Part shown: piece by piece, positions 12,737-19,894 of the stretch
Layout of the letters: every line of letters starts with the position of its first letter
Position numbering within the stretch: position 1 is the first letter of the stretch
Origin: an uncultured Lachnospiraceae bacterium
Lineage (GTDB): Bacteria > Bacillota_A > Clostridia > Lachnospirales > Lachnospiraceae
DNA length: 19,894 bases
Assembly: GCA_902787595.1 (NCBI GenBank)
Contig: CADAHD010000085.1
Coordinates: 1 to 19,894 of the forward strand
Direction of reading: 5' to 3'
Notes under the pieces: model-generated
Database searches by the model: none
Told to the model about the DNA's origin: nothing
The model's input: the letters and a program-made list of their open reading frames with translations, nothing else
Program-made: the position numbers and the translations under genes

Positions 12737-14746
12737 TTAAACCGTATACTTTGACAGGTCGGAATTGATAACCTCGGAGTACTGATTCAGGCTTTCTGAA
12801 ATGCTGGTGATGTTATCGGTTTCCGTACGAAGCTTACTGCTCTCCGAAACTATCATATTGCTCAGCCCCAGCACCTCATTGATACCTGCTGCCTGCTGCT
12901 CTGTGGTCGCGGCATTGTTTGACGCCACATCATTGATCCTTTCAACTCCTGCAGCTATTTCACCTATTCCCTTTGTAGCCTTGGCAACATCATCATAGAT
13001 CTGTTCAAAGGAACTGTTTGCCCCGTCCACTCCGTGAAGCGTCGCCTCCATATCCTTTAAGCATATCTCTGCCTTTTTATTTATATCCGCGATATTGCCG
13101 GTTACGCCGTCGATAAGATTTCTTATGGTGACCGTCGCCTCAGACGACTGGTTCGCCAAAGAACCTACTTCCGCAGCAACCACGGCAAAGCCGCGTCCCA
13201 TCTCTCCCGCTCTGGCCGCCTCTATCGATGCATTCAGCGAAAGCAGATTCGTCTGCTCGGAAATGGCGTTGATCGTATCCGTTATACCGGTTATTTCTTC
13301 TATCGAGCGCGCCGTATCGCGGATAAGAGCTGTAAGTTCAGATATTGTTTTGTTAAGCGTTGTCACATTCTGGGTCATGGCCTGCATTTCATCACGGCCC
13401 TTAGAAGAAGCATCCAGCATCTCCGTGCACAGCCCCCTTACTTCTTCGGCATTCTCTGCCAGCTGCCCGGAAGTACCCGCAAGCTCCGTAGCTGCGCGTG
13501 CCACCTCATCTATCGAACTGTTCATGTCGTTCAGGGTGGAATTGAGCTTCTCTATGGATTCGCCCTGGTTATTGTTCGCATCAGCCAGAGTATGGGAAAT
13601 GTTATAGCATTCACCTGCGCTGTTGCTCATCTTTCCGGATATATCCGAAAGGCTGTTTAAAGTCGAACGCATATTATTGATATACTCATTCAGGCTCTCG
13701 GCAAGCGTCGTTATCTCGTTATTGCCTTCCGGCGTTATCTTTACCGTAAAGTCTCCCCTGCTGATATCGGTTATGCGCTTTGTTATGGTCGTAACAGGGT
13801 TGATGGCCTTATTGATGATGATGTATATCAGCGCGGATATTATACCGATAAGCACTATGCCGCTGATAAAGGTTATGATCATAACCTTAAGGATCGCATC
13901 ACTCAGAAGGCTGTTGGGCGCAGCGCTTACTACTGTCCAGGATGTTCCCTCTATATCCGTAGCCGTGTACATGAAAGTACCGGATCCCGCTTTTTGTGTC
14001 ACAACCTTACCGCCGGTGGTCGTGGCATTCTTATCCATACTGTCAAATATCTTAGCCAGCGCAGCCGCAACAGGTTCAGAAGTACTGTCCAGGTTTTCGC
14101 CTACACAGGACAGCTCACTGCTTATCAGTATGTCTTTTGACTGTTTATTAACTATATAATACTTGGTTTTGTCAGAGATGGAAGAAAAGGCGCTCACCTT
14201 TTCGACAACCTTATCGAAATTTATATCGCTGGAAAGTACCACATTATCCCTTATCATAATGGCACAGGCCAGACATGTCTTTCCCGTGGAAACATCCACA
14301 TAAGGCTCGGAAGAATAAATCCGGCCTTTAGCAGCCATCGCTCCCTGATACCAGGGCCTGTCGGTAAACACGAAGGTATCATCCGGTATCCAGCCCGAGC
14401 CGTCCAGGAAAGTCATACTCTCACCGTACGCCATATAGATATCCTGTGAATCCGTATCAAGCTCCGTCAGTTTAAGCAGCATGTTACGCGCGTCGTCATA
14501 CGAAAGATCAGGGGTGTTTCTTATCACATCGGCAGTCTGCTCTACCCTTTCCGTGATACTGTTCCACCAGTTATGTATCTCTGCGGCGTAAGTGATGGAT
14601 TCCCTCTCGAGTATCCCGTTCGTGAGCGCCTGGATATTATCCGCAGCAAGTTTGATGCTTATCTGTGTGATGATAACAATAACTATAGCAACATAAATGA
14701 TGATACGACTCAACAGACTCTTTTTTAAAGACTTCCTTTTCTTCAT
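12737..14746 (-). CDS. Methyl-accepting chemotaxis protein with a dCache sensor
   Basis: This 669-aa transmembrane receptor relays ligand binding to CheA/CheW. Order: TM1 about 12-35; periplasm-equivalent dCache_1 sensor about 36-280, with the signature DRPWY (129-133), [15 protein letters not shown], and D174 in LSSDINF; TM2 about 286-312; HAMP 313-366; cytoplasmic coiled coil with the hairpin tip [19 protein letters not shown] and [15 protein letters not shown] near 497-531. R130-x-W132-Y133 plus D174 resembles the amino-acid-binding dCache motif as I remember it, with Phe at the usual upstream Tyr position, so an amino-acid-like ligand is plausible but unproven. An ATG five codons upstream overlaps the GGAGG that serves MKKRKSLKK, so 14746 is chosen. 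It follows the other receptor by 60 nt and shares its terminator. No C-terminal CheR-docking pentapeptide is seen. Confidence 0.92.
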   Translation of the reverse strand: MKKRKSLKKSLLSRIIIYVAIVIVIITQISIKLAADNIQALTNGILERESITYAAEIHNWWNSITERVEQTADVIRNTPDLSYDDARNMLLKLTELDTDSQDIYMAYGESMTFLDGSGWIPDDTFVFTDRPWYQGAMAAKGRIYSSEPYVDVSTGKTCLACAIMIRDNVVLSSDINFDKVVEKVSAFSSISDKTKYYIVNKQSKDILISSELSCVGENLDSTSEPVAAALAKIFDSMDKNATTTGGKVVTQKAGSGTFMYTATDIEGTSWTVVSAAPNSLLSDAILKVMIITFISGIVLIGIISALIYIIINKAINPVTTITKRITDISRGDFTVKITPEGNNEITTLAESLNEYINNMRSTLNSLSDISGKMSNSAGECYNISHTLADANNNQGESIEKLNSTLNDMNSSIDEVARAATELAGTSGQLAENAEEVRGLCTEMLDASSKGRDEMQAMTQNVTTLNKTISELTALIRDTARSIEEITGITDTINAISEQTNLLSLNASIEAARAGEMGRGFAVVAAEVGSLANQSSEATVTIRNLIDGVTGNIADINKKAEICLKDMEATLHGVDGANSSFEQIYDDVAKATKGIGEIAAGVERINDVASNNAATTEQQAAGINEVLGLSNMIVSESSKLRTETDNITSISESLNQYSEVINSDLSKYTV

Positions 14747-14806
14747 TTTGACTGCCTCCATGTATTCTTAAAACATTGATCCGGTCAGCATACTGTCTCC
14801 GGCATC

Positions 14807-17275
14807 TTAAAGCTCAAATCTTGATATGATCTTTTTAAGCTCTGCCACTGCTGCTTTACACTGCTCCACTTTGTTCACGCTGTCCGAGGTATCACCCACC
14901 ATATCGGAGGTCTTGCCTGCGATATCGGAAATACCTCTGGTTGATTCATTAACGGTATTATCGATACCGTTGATGGCATCCGCTATGCGCTCGATAGCCT
15001 GATTGAGCTTATCGATACTGTCACTGATGGTGTCCATGCTCTCACCGAAGGTCTCGGCGTCTTCACGGTACTGAACACTCACCTTTCCGAATTCCTCGTA
15101 ATCGGAAAGAACGTTAGTCTCAAGGAAACCTGTTGTCTCGGTCAGGCACTCGGACATCTGGTTAACCGCAGATACCACTTCGTCAACGATGCTGCCGATA
15201 TCACGTACTGCTTCTGACGTCTGCGTAGCCAGATTTCCTACCTCAGTAGCAACTACAGCAAATCCTCTGCCGGCGTCACCTGCACGTGCAGCCTCTATGG
15301 AAGCGTTTAATGCCAGCAGGCTGGTCTGGGAAGATATCTCCATGATTGTACTTGTAAGGGCATTGATCTTGTCCACAGCCTTTGAATCACGTATAGCCTT
15401 CTCTGATTTTTCCTTAACGGATTCATATATATCGATAGTCCTCTTGCTCGCCTTTTCAGTAGTGGCAGACAGTTCATTTGCACGTTTTGATACTTCACGA
15501 GATAAAGCGCTTCCGTCATCAGCCAGCTTTCCGATACCCTGAGCACTTTCCTGGATATCACCTATATTTGATGTTATTCCTGCTGTGGTGGCCGCTGTTT
15601 CCTGCATACCTGCAGCCAGCTCCTCTGTTGTCGCAGAGTTATCCTGGCAGATATTCCCCACATTCTTTATAGTGATGTCCAGCTCATCCACATTGGAATC
15701 TATGCTCACTCCGGCGTTTTCGATGGAACCCACCACATCTCTTAAACTTTCGTGCATGCGCTCCACAGTTCTGGAAATAACGCCTACTTCATCCTTTCTC
15801 TTAGCCAGGAGTTCCGCATTCTTATCAGCCGAGAAATCAAGTCCGGCTATCCTGTTGATAACAGGCACCAGCGCATTGATGCCTCTCATAAGAAGAGAAG
15901 CTATCACTATGATCGCCGCTATAGCCGCTATAAGGCATACCACTGCATAAATGATCATGTTATTGCGCATAGTATCAACATCCTTGAGCATCTCTGACTT
16001 ATCAGCCGTAACAATAACGATATTTCCGTCCTTGGTAAAGGAATAGCCGGCAACCTTATCTACTCCCTTGTACTCATAAACACATGAGCCGTCGGGAACT
16101 TCCTTGCCTGCCTTAAGATCCTCAACTATGCCCTTTACTGCGGCATTTTCTACCGGCTGGCCTATCTTTTCGGGCGTCTTGTGCCAGAGCATGGTTCCGT
16201 CGGGAGCCACCATATATGCATAGGAGCCCTCCACCCCCGTCATCTCTATCCTGCCGATAAGGGAATCATAATCTATCTTTATAAGTTCATCATAGTCTGA
16301 TGTCACCAGTACGATGTTTCCCGTATCGGTAAAGGAATAACCTGCAAGCTTCTTTGCCCCCTTGTAATCGTAAATAACATAACCATCCTCTACGGTCTTT
16401 CCCGCTTCAAGGTCTGCTACTATACCTTTAACTGCTGCGTTTTCAACGGGCTGTCCTATCTTTTCAGGGGTAGGATGCCAGAGCATGGTCCCGTCGGGAG
16501 CCACCATATATGCATAGGAACCGTCAGCCACGTCTATCTTGATATTACCGATGAGTGAATCGTAATTGATCTTCATGAATGCATCATAATCAGCTGTAAC
16601 GATCACAATATCGCCGGCCTTGGTAAATGCATAACCGGCAAGCTTTGTAGCTCCTTTATACTCATAAAAGATAGCGCCGTCATCAACTTTCTTACCTGCC
16701 GCCAGATCAGCTACTATCCCCTTAACAGCTGCGTTTTCAACCGGCTGTCCTATCTTTTCCGGAGTCTTATGCCAGAGCATTGTTCCGTCGGAACTCACCA
16801 TATATGCATAGGAGCCTTCAACGCCGGAAATACTCACTCCACCGATAATGGATGTAAGCGTGGCATTATCCGGAAGCGCGCCGTACAATGACGCCTGATC
16901 CACAGCATTAGCGGTATTGACTGCCAGATCGTAAGCATAATTCTCATAGACCTGCTCACCGAAGCTTCTGGAGAAATCAATGGAGATAGCCGCTTCCTCA
17001 GCAAGATTCTTAGTATAACCGCCATATGCTTCTTCTCCGAAAGATGTGGAAAAATCAACAGCAACAGCTGTTTCCTGCGCCAGATTCAGCGCATAATTCA
17101 GATAAGTGTTCTGCATTGCTTTAGAAGCGCTCATAACGCCGCTTATAACCTGTATCACGACGGCTATAAGCAGTACACCACCTGCAAACAATGCGATCCT
17201 TGTGCTCAGCCTGGAGAAAAATCCCACATTCTCTGCCTTGCCGCCTTTTTTACTGTCGTAAGCAACATCGCTCAT
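14807..17275 (-). CDS. Methyl-accepting chemotaxis protein with three tandem Cache-like sensor modules
   Basis: The 822-aa receptor has TM1 at about 27-48, then three 26-residue helical repeats (Y61, Y87 and Y113 mark the register; SFGE..Y recurs), three Cache-like modules of 98 residues each (about 148-245, 246-343, 344-430; GSYAYMV recurs at G154, G252 and G350), TM2 about 439-463, a HAMP domain (464-517), and a signalling coiled coil with [20 protein letters not shown] and [15 protein letters not shown] at 648-682. Each module keeps the core [25 protein letters not shown]. Receptors of this kind usually carry one sensor, so the size (822) is large for the family. Start: GGGGG 8 nt before the ATG at 17275; a longer frame to 17323 lacks support. 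It is first in a likely two-receptor operon and divergent from the PHP gene. Ligand unknown. Confidence 0.93.
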   Translation of the reverse strand: MSDVAYDSKKGGKAENVGFFSRLSTRIALFAGGVLLIAVVIQVISGVMSASKAMQNTYLNYALNLAQETAVAVDFSTSFGEEAYGGYTKNLAEEAAISIDFSRSFGEQVYENYAYDLAVNTANAVDQASLYGALPDNATLTSIIGGVSISGVEGSYAYMVSSDGTMLWHKTPEKIGQPVENAAVKGIVADLAAGKKVDDGAIFYEYKGATKLAGYAFTKAGDIVIVTADYDAFMKINYDSLIGNIKIDVADGSYAYMVAPDGTMLWHPTPEKIGQPVENAAVKGIVADLEAGKTVEDGYVIYDYKGAKKLAGYSFTDTGNIVLVTSDYDELIKIDYDSLIGRIEMTGVEGSYAYMVAPDGTMLWHKTPEKIGQPVENAAVKGIVEDLKAGKEVPDGSCVYEYKGVDKVAGYSFTKDGNIVIVTADKSEMLKDVDTMRNNMIIYAVVCLIAAIAAIIVIASLLMRGINALVPVINRIAGLDFSADKNAELLAKRKDEVGVISRTVERMHESLRDVVGSIENAGVSIDSNVDELDITIKNVGNICQDNSATTEELAAGMQETAATTAGITSNIGDIQESAQGIGKLADDGSALSREVSKRANELSATTEKASKRTIDIYESVKEKSEKAIRDSKAVDKINALTSTIMEISSQTSLLALNASIEAARAGDAGRGFAVVATEVGNLATQTSEAVRDIGSIVDEVVSAVNQMSECLTETTGFLETNVLSDYEEFGKVSVQYREDAETFGESMDTISDSIDKLNQAIERIADAINGIDNTVNESTRGISDIAGKTSDMVGDTSDSVNKVEQCKAAVAELKKIISRFEL
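15992..16834 (-). repeat. Three tandem 294-bp sensor-module repeats inside the chemoreceptor gene
   Basis: The modules start near 16834, 16540 and 16246 with an exact 294-bp period and no indels in the first two. Protein sequence is highly conserved while many third codon positions differ, so the copies are not brand new and seem kept by selection. The third module is cut short by TM2. Some blocks, such as the one coding PDGTMLWH and AYMV, remain nearly identical in DNA. Confidence 0.9.
16862..17095 (-). repeat. Three 78-bp helical repeats before the sensor modules
   Basis: Residues 61-138 of the receptor are three 26-residue units of the form Y..NLA.E.A...DFS.SFGE..Y; the third is more diverged ([12 protein letters not shown]). 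They match in number the three downstream Cache-like modules. Confidence 0.8.
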
Positions 17276-17313
17276 AGGGATTACCCCCTTAATGAGATTA
17301 TAAAATTTCTCAT

Positions 17314-17342
17314 ATTTTACCACATTTCATCAATGTGTACCA
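17314..17342 (-). promoter_or_regulatory. Candidate promoter of the chemoreceptor operon with an inverted repeat in the spacer
   Basis: TGGTAAAAT on the minus strand is an extended -10 (17322-17314); the -35 position (TGGTAC) is poor. CACATT-TCATC-AATGTG (17321-17337) is a 6-bp perfect inverted repeat lying exactly over the spacer and could be an operator. No sigma-D/FliA consensus (TAAA-n15-CCGATA) is found, although such promoters are common for receptors in flagellated Firmicutes. Confidence 0.35.
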
Positions 17343-17384
17343 TATTCTCTTTTATTAAATTACACGATTGTTTTATCAGTATAC

Positions 17385-17413
17385 TTGTTACCCGCTTGTT
17401 TTCATGTTATCAT
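17385..17413 (+). promoter_or_regulatory. Sigma-A-type promoter of the PHP phosphatase gene
   Basis: TTGTTA (17385-17390) and TATCAT (17408-17413) are spaced exactly 17 nt, with TGT before the -10 as in an extended -10 element. The leader would be about 25 nt, containing AAGGAGG. Confidence 0.55.
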
Positions 17414-17444
17414 CTGATATATTCTGATCAAGGAGGATTACACT

Positions 17445-18266
17445 ATGCCTGTTACAGCAGATTGCCATCTGCATTCTTCACATTCAAAAGATTCGGATAC
17501 CCCTATGCGGGACATGGTAGAAAAAGCCATATCTCTGGGATATACCGAAATGTGCTTTACCGAACATATGGATTTTGATTTCATATATATGCCCGATGAA
17601 GAACCCGGCAGCTGGGAAGTTAATACCGACGCATATCTGTATGACCTGCTGCGCCTTCGCCAGGAATATGAAAATAAGATAAAGATACTCTTTGGCGTAG
17701 AACTGGGAATGCAGACTACCTGTTCCAGAAAAAATCTCATGTACTGCAAGCAGCATGAATTTGACTTCATCATCGCCTCATCACACCTCTGCAACGGAAA
17801 AGACCCTTATATTAAAGAGTCCTTCTTTGACGGACGTGCCGAAAAAGATGCATACCACGAATACTTCCGTTATATAGTCGATTGCATAAAGGGATTTCAG
17901 AACTTTGATATTTACGGTCACCTGGATTATGTATTAAGATACGGTCCCAATAAAAACGCGGAATTTTCCATGTCCGAATACGGTGAGGATATCGATGATA
18001 TCTTAAAGCTCCTTATCGAAAACGAAAAAGGCATAGAAGCCAACACCAGCGGTTATGCGTACGGCATGGGCGGCCCGCATCCCTGCAGAGAGATACTACA
18101 GAGATATAAGGATCTGGGCGGTGAGATCATAACGATAGGCTCTGATGCCCACGACTGTGAACATATGGGCCAGCACTTTAATGAAGTCACCGAAATGTTA
18201 AAAGACATCGGATTTAAATACTATTGCATATTTGAAAACCGTATCCCCGAATACAGAAGACTGTAA
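17445..18266 (+). CDS. PHP-domain histidinol-phosphatase-type hydrolase
   Basis: The 273-aa protein is a complete PHP-fold metal-dependent phosphoesterase of the HisK/HisJ type, whose characterised members remove phosphate from L-histidinol phosphate in histidine synthesis. Metal ligands are all visible: H8 and H10 in DCHLH, H41 in FTEHMD, E86 in GVELG, H114 in ASSH, H159 and D161 in GHLD, D234 and H236 in GSDAH. The start follows AAGGAGG at the proper distance, and promoter and terminator flank the gene, so it is a single-gene unit. It is the only plus-strand gene here and no other his genes are near, so a different phosphate ester substrate is possible. Family is secure; the exact substrate is inference. 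Confidence 0.88.
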   Translation: MPVTADCHLHSSHSKDSDTPMRDMVEKAISLGYTEMCFTEHMDFDFIYMPDEEPGSWEVNTDAYLYDLLRLRQEYENKIKILFGVELGMQTTCSRKNLMYCKQHEFDFIIASSHLCNGKDPYIKESFFDGRAEKDAYHEYFRYIVDCIKGFQNFDIYGHLDYVLRYGPNKNAEFSMSEYGEDIDDILKLLIENEKGIEANTSGYAYGMGGPHPCREILQRYKDLGGEIITIGSDAHDCEHMGQHFNEVTEMLKDIGFKYYCIFENRIPEYRRL

Positions 18267-18269
18267 CAA

Positions 18270-18306
18270 AAACCGGCAGGCGCTTAAGCCTGCCGGTCTT
18301 GTTTTT
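18270..18306. terminator. Bidirectional terminator between convergent genes
   Basis: ACCGGCAGGC and GCCTGCCGGT pair over 10 bp around a GCTTAA-type loop. T-rich tails exist on both strands (CTTGTTTTT on plus, TTTTTGTTAC on minus). It ends the PHP gene and the surface-protein gene, and overlaps the stop codon of the latter by two bases. Confidence 0.9.
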
Positions 18307-19894
18307 ATTCGACTGTTATCTGAGGTCCGGTATAAGTAAATTTACCCGTCTTGATCTTTCCTGCCACTTTCTCATTCTTCTTATTCAGCTTGTACAGCTT
18401 AGTGGTATCGCTTATGGTCAGATCACCTGTGAGGGTTATATCCCCCGTAAAGCTTAAGCTGTGTTTCTTTGCAGTGATCGTCATCGATTTGTAGCCTTTC
18501 TTCGGAAGCAGGAATTTACCGGCCATATTTACATCGCCTTTGATATTCACTTCAAAGCTTATCTCGGTCTTATTCTTCTTTGCTTCTTTCAGCAGGCTGT
18601 TCATTTCTGCCACAGCATCCTTCCAGACCCCGTATTTATGGCCGTTAACTTCTATAACTTCTCCAAAAATGCAGGCCTTGCTGCCGCTGAGATAATACAG
18701 ATAGGTCGAAGCGCTGTTCGCGGTAAGATCTGCGCAGTCAAAAACTTTCTTTAAGGTTTCCGGAGAGATCTTTTTGGAACTGCAGGTTAATACCTGTGTT
18801 CCGTCAGGCAGATTTTCCTCAGCGTTAAATGTGATATTTCCGGAAACGCTTCCTTTAAGCGCTATCGGCTTAAAGCCCTTGCAAAGATACAGTTCATTAT
18901 CGCCTTCACCATAAAGCTCTTTTTTGACGGTCAGTTTGCATCCCTTGCCTAATGTAAGTGATGAGTCAGATTCAAATTTCAGATTATCGGTAGTAATGTT
19001 GTTTACGGATACCGATCCCATAAGACGCAGCCCGTTCTTAACCGTAAACTTTGTTGAGAGTGCATCAAATACTACGCCTTTAGCTACTGTAAAACCGTTC
19101 TTTGCATTAATCGTAAGTTTAACGCTCACGCCTTCTTTCTTTGCATGAACTGCCTTGATGGTCAGATTCTGAAGTCTCAAAGGACACTTGGAAGTGATCT
19201 TGCTCCCCTTCATCACTATGCTGTATTTATGTCCCATGATCATGACCGACTTGGCCTTTTTAGGGAATGTGAGCGGCTTTTCTCCTATCATATCGCTCTG
19301 AAGATCGATAACATAGTCCGTCTCTTCCGTCATATTTGCTATCGCTTCCCTGACCGAATTGTATTCTTTACCGTTCATGGTCAGCTTACCGGTAGCGGGA
19401 TATTTTTCCTTCGGAGGTTTTGAAGTTCCCTTTGGAGCGTTTATCTTAAACTCATATTCACAGTCAGCTACACCCCTGATCTTAAGGTAATACTTTCCGG
19501 CAGCAAGTTTTTTGCTGATGACATTCGCACCTTTGGAACTCAGATATTCTTCCGCTATCTTGTTTTCAAACCTGTCATCCGAGAATAAACCGATATAATC
19601 CCCCATCATTCCGCCTTTTTCATAGATCTTTACCGTACCCGCTTTAGTCACTTCAAACGCATAAAAATCCATATAATTGGTGGCTTTATAATCTAATGTT
19701 CCGTAGTATGTTGTATTGGTCGATACGGTCTTGTAGCAATCTACGGAATCCAGCTCTTCTTCCCAGTATTCGCTTTCCTTAAAATCGATCTGAAAAGCTC
19801 CCGTTTGCGGACCTTCCGAAGCCTTAATTCCGGTCATACCCACCTGCACGAGATACCGGGTTCCCGCTTTTAGTCCGGCTTTTTTGACCAGTTC
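18305..19894 (-). CDS. C-terminal part of a large secreted or surface protein (continues past the window edge)
   Basis: The open frame runs from the right edge to TGA/TAA-class stop at 18305; the apparent GTG start at 19849 is internal because 15 further codons upstream are open (ELVKKAGLKAGTRYL). About 529 residues are visible. The first about 110 resemble a pre-peptidase C-terminal (PPC)-like beta-sandwich (YYGTLDYKATNYMDFYAFEV, then GKYYLKIRG). Two regions follow that each begin with an NGKEYNSVREAIANM-like or NGHKYGVWKDAVAEM-like segment, a helix-capped unit, then long beta-rich, Lys/Thr-rich strands with short repeated patterns (LTI..., FT.AKG, LTLGKGCKLTV), which could form a beta-solenoid. 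The 3' end GPQITVE shows no sorting signal. I cannot assign a function; an extracellular adhesin or binding protein is the best guess. Confidence 0.75.
   Translation of the reverse strand, partial: ELVKKAGLKAGTRYLVQVGMTGIKASEGPQTGAFQIDFKESEYWEEELDSVDCYKTVSTNTTYYGTLDYKATNYMDFYAFEVTKAGTVKIYEKGGMMGDYIGLFSDDRFENKIAEEYLSSKGANVISKKLAAGKYYLKIRGVADCEYEFKINAPKGTSKPPKEKYPATGKLTMNGKEYNSVREAIANMTEETDYVIDLQSDMIGEKPLTFPKKAKSVMIMGHKYSIVMKGSKITSKCPLRLQNLTIKAVHAKKEGVSVKLTINAKNGFTVAKGVVFDALSTKFTVKNGLRLMGSVSVNNITTDNLKFESDSSLTLGKGCKLTVKKELYGEGDNELYLCKGFKPIALKGSVSGNITFNAEENLPDGTQVLTCSSKKISPETLKKVFDCADLTANSASTYLYYLSGSKACIFGEVIEVNGHKYGVWKDAVAEMNSLLKEAKKNKTEISFEVNIKGDVNMAGKFLLPKKGYKSMTITAKKHSLSFTGDITLTGDLTISDTTKLYKLNKKNEKVAGKIKTGKFTYTGPQITVE

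Overview
The window looks like about 20 kb of chromosome from a motile, low-to-mid-GC Firmicute, most likely a rumen or gut Lachnospiraceae (Butyrivibrio/Roseburia-like). This placement is inferred from protein similarity remembered for LigA, the class Ic aspartate aminotransferase, HU and the glycolytic enzymes. No search was run. All genes lie on the minus strand except one PHP phosphatase (17445-18266, plus).

Layout in minus-strand transcription order, from high to low coordinates. A secreted or surface protein runs off the right edge (18305-19894) and converges on the PHP histidinol-phosphatase-type gene at a shared terminator. Divergent from the phosphatase are two methyl-accepting chemotaxis proteins (17275-14807 and 14746-12737), probably one operon ending in a UUCG-loop terminator. 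Next is a glycolytic block: gap (12558-11557), a damaged pgk (11409-10348), a Q/N/M-repeat zinc-ribbon protein (10263-9508) and tpiA (9431-8685). Then comes a large secreted InlB-repeat/Ig-like protein split by a frameshift (8476-4381). After its terminator come a class Ic aspartate aminotransferase, a PilZ (YcgR-like) protein, HU, a CarD-family regulator and an NAD-dependent DNA ligase that leaves at the left edge.

How the genes work together: gap, pgk and tpiA are the triose-phosphate section of glycolysis. The two chemoreceptors and the PilZ protein fit a flagellated organism that senses solutes and responds to c-di-GMP. HU and CarD are nucleoid and RNA-polymerase housekeeping factors. The two large secreted proteins are cell-envelope or adhesion candidates.

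Three genes are visibly broken: ligA has an in-frame TAA, pgk lacks its 5' end plus about 40 internal codons, and the InlB-repeat protein has a +1 frame change. This raises the question of assembly error versus real decay. I did not find an obvious new defence or mobile system. The most unusual intact item is a chemoreceptor whose Cache-like sensor module is present three times at an exact 98-residue period, preceded by three 26-residue helical repeats. Also worth a look are a palindromic intergenic repeat that overlaps the pgk stop codon and a 15-bp hairpin ahead of tpiA that pairs fully only on the transcribed strand. No stretch longer than 300 bases lacks a gene.
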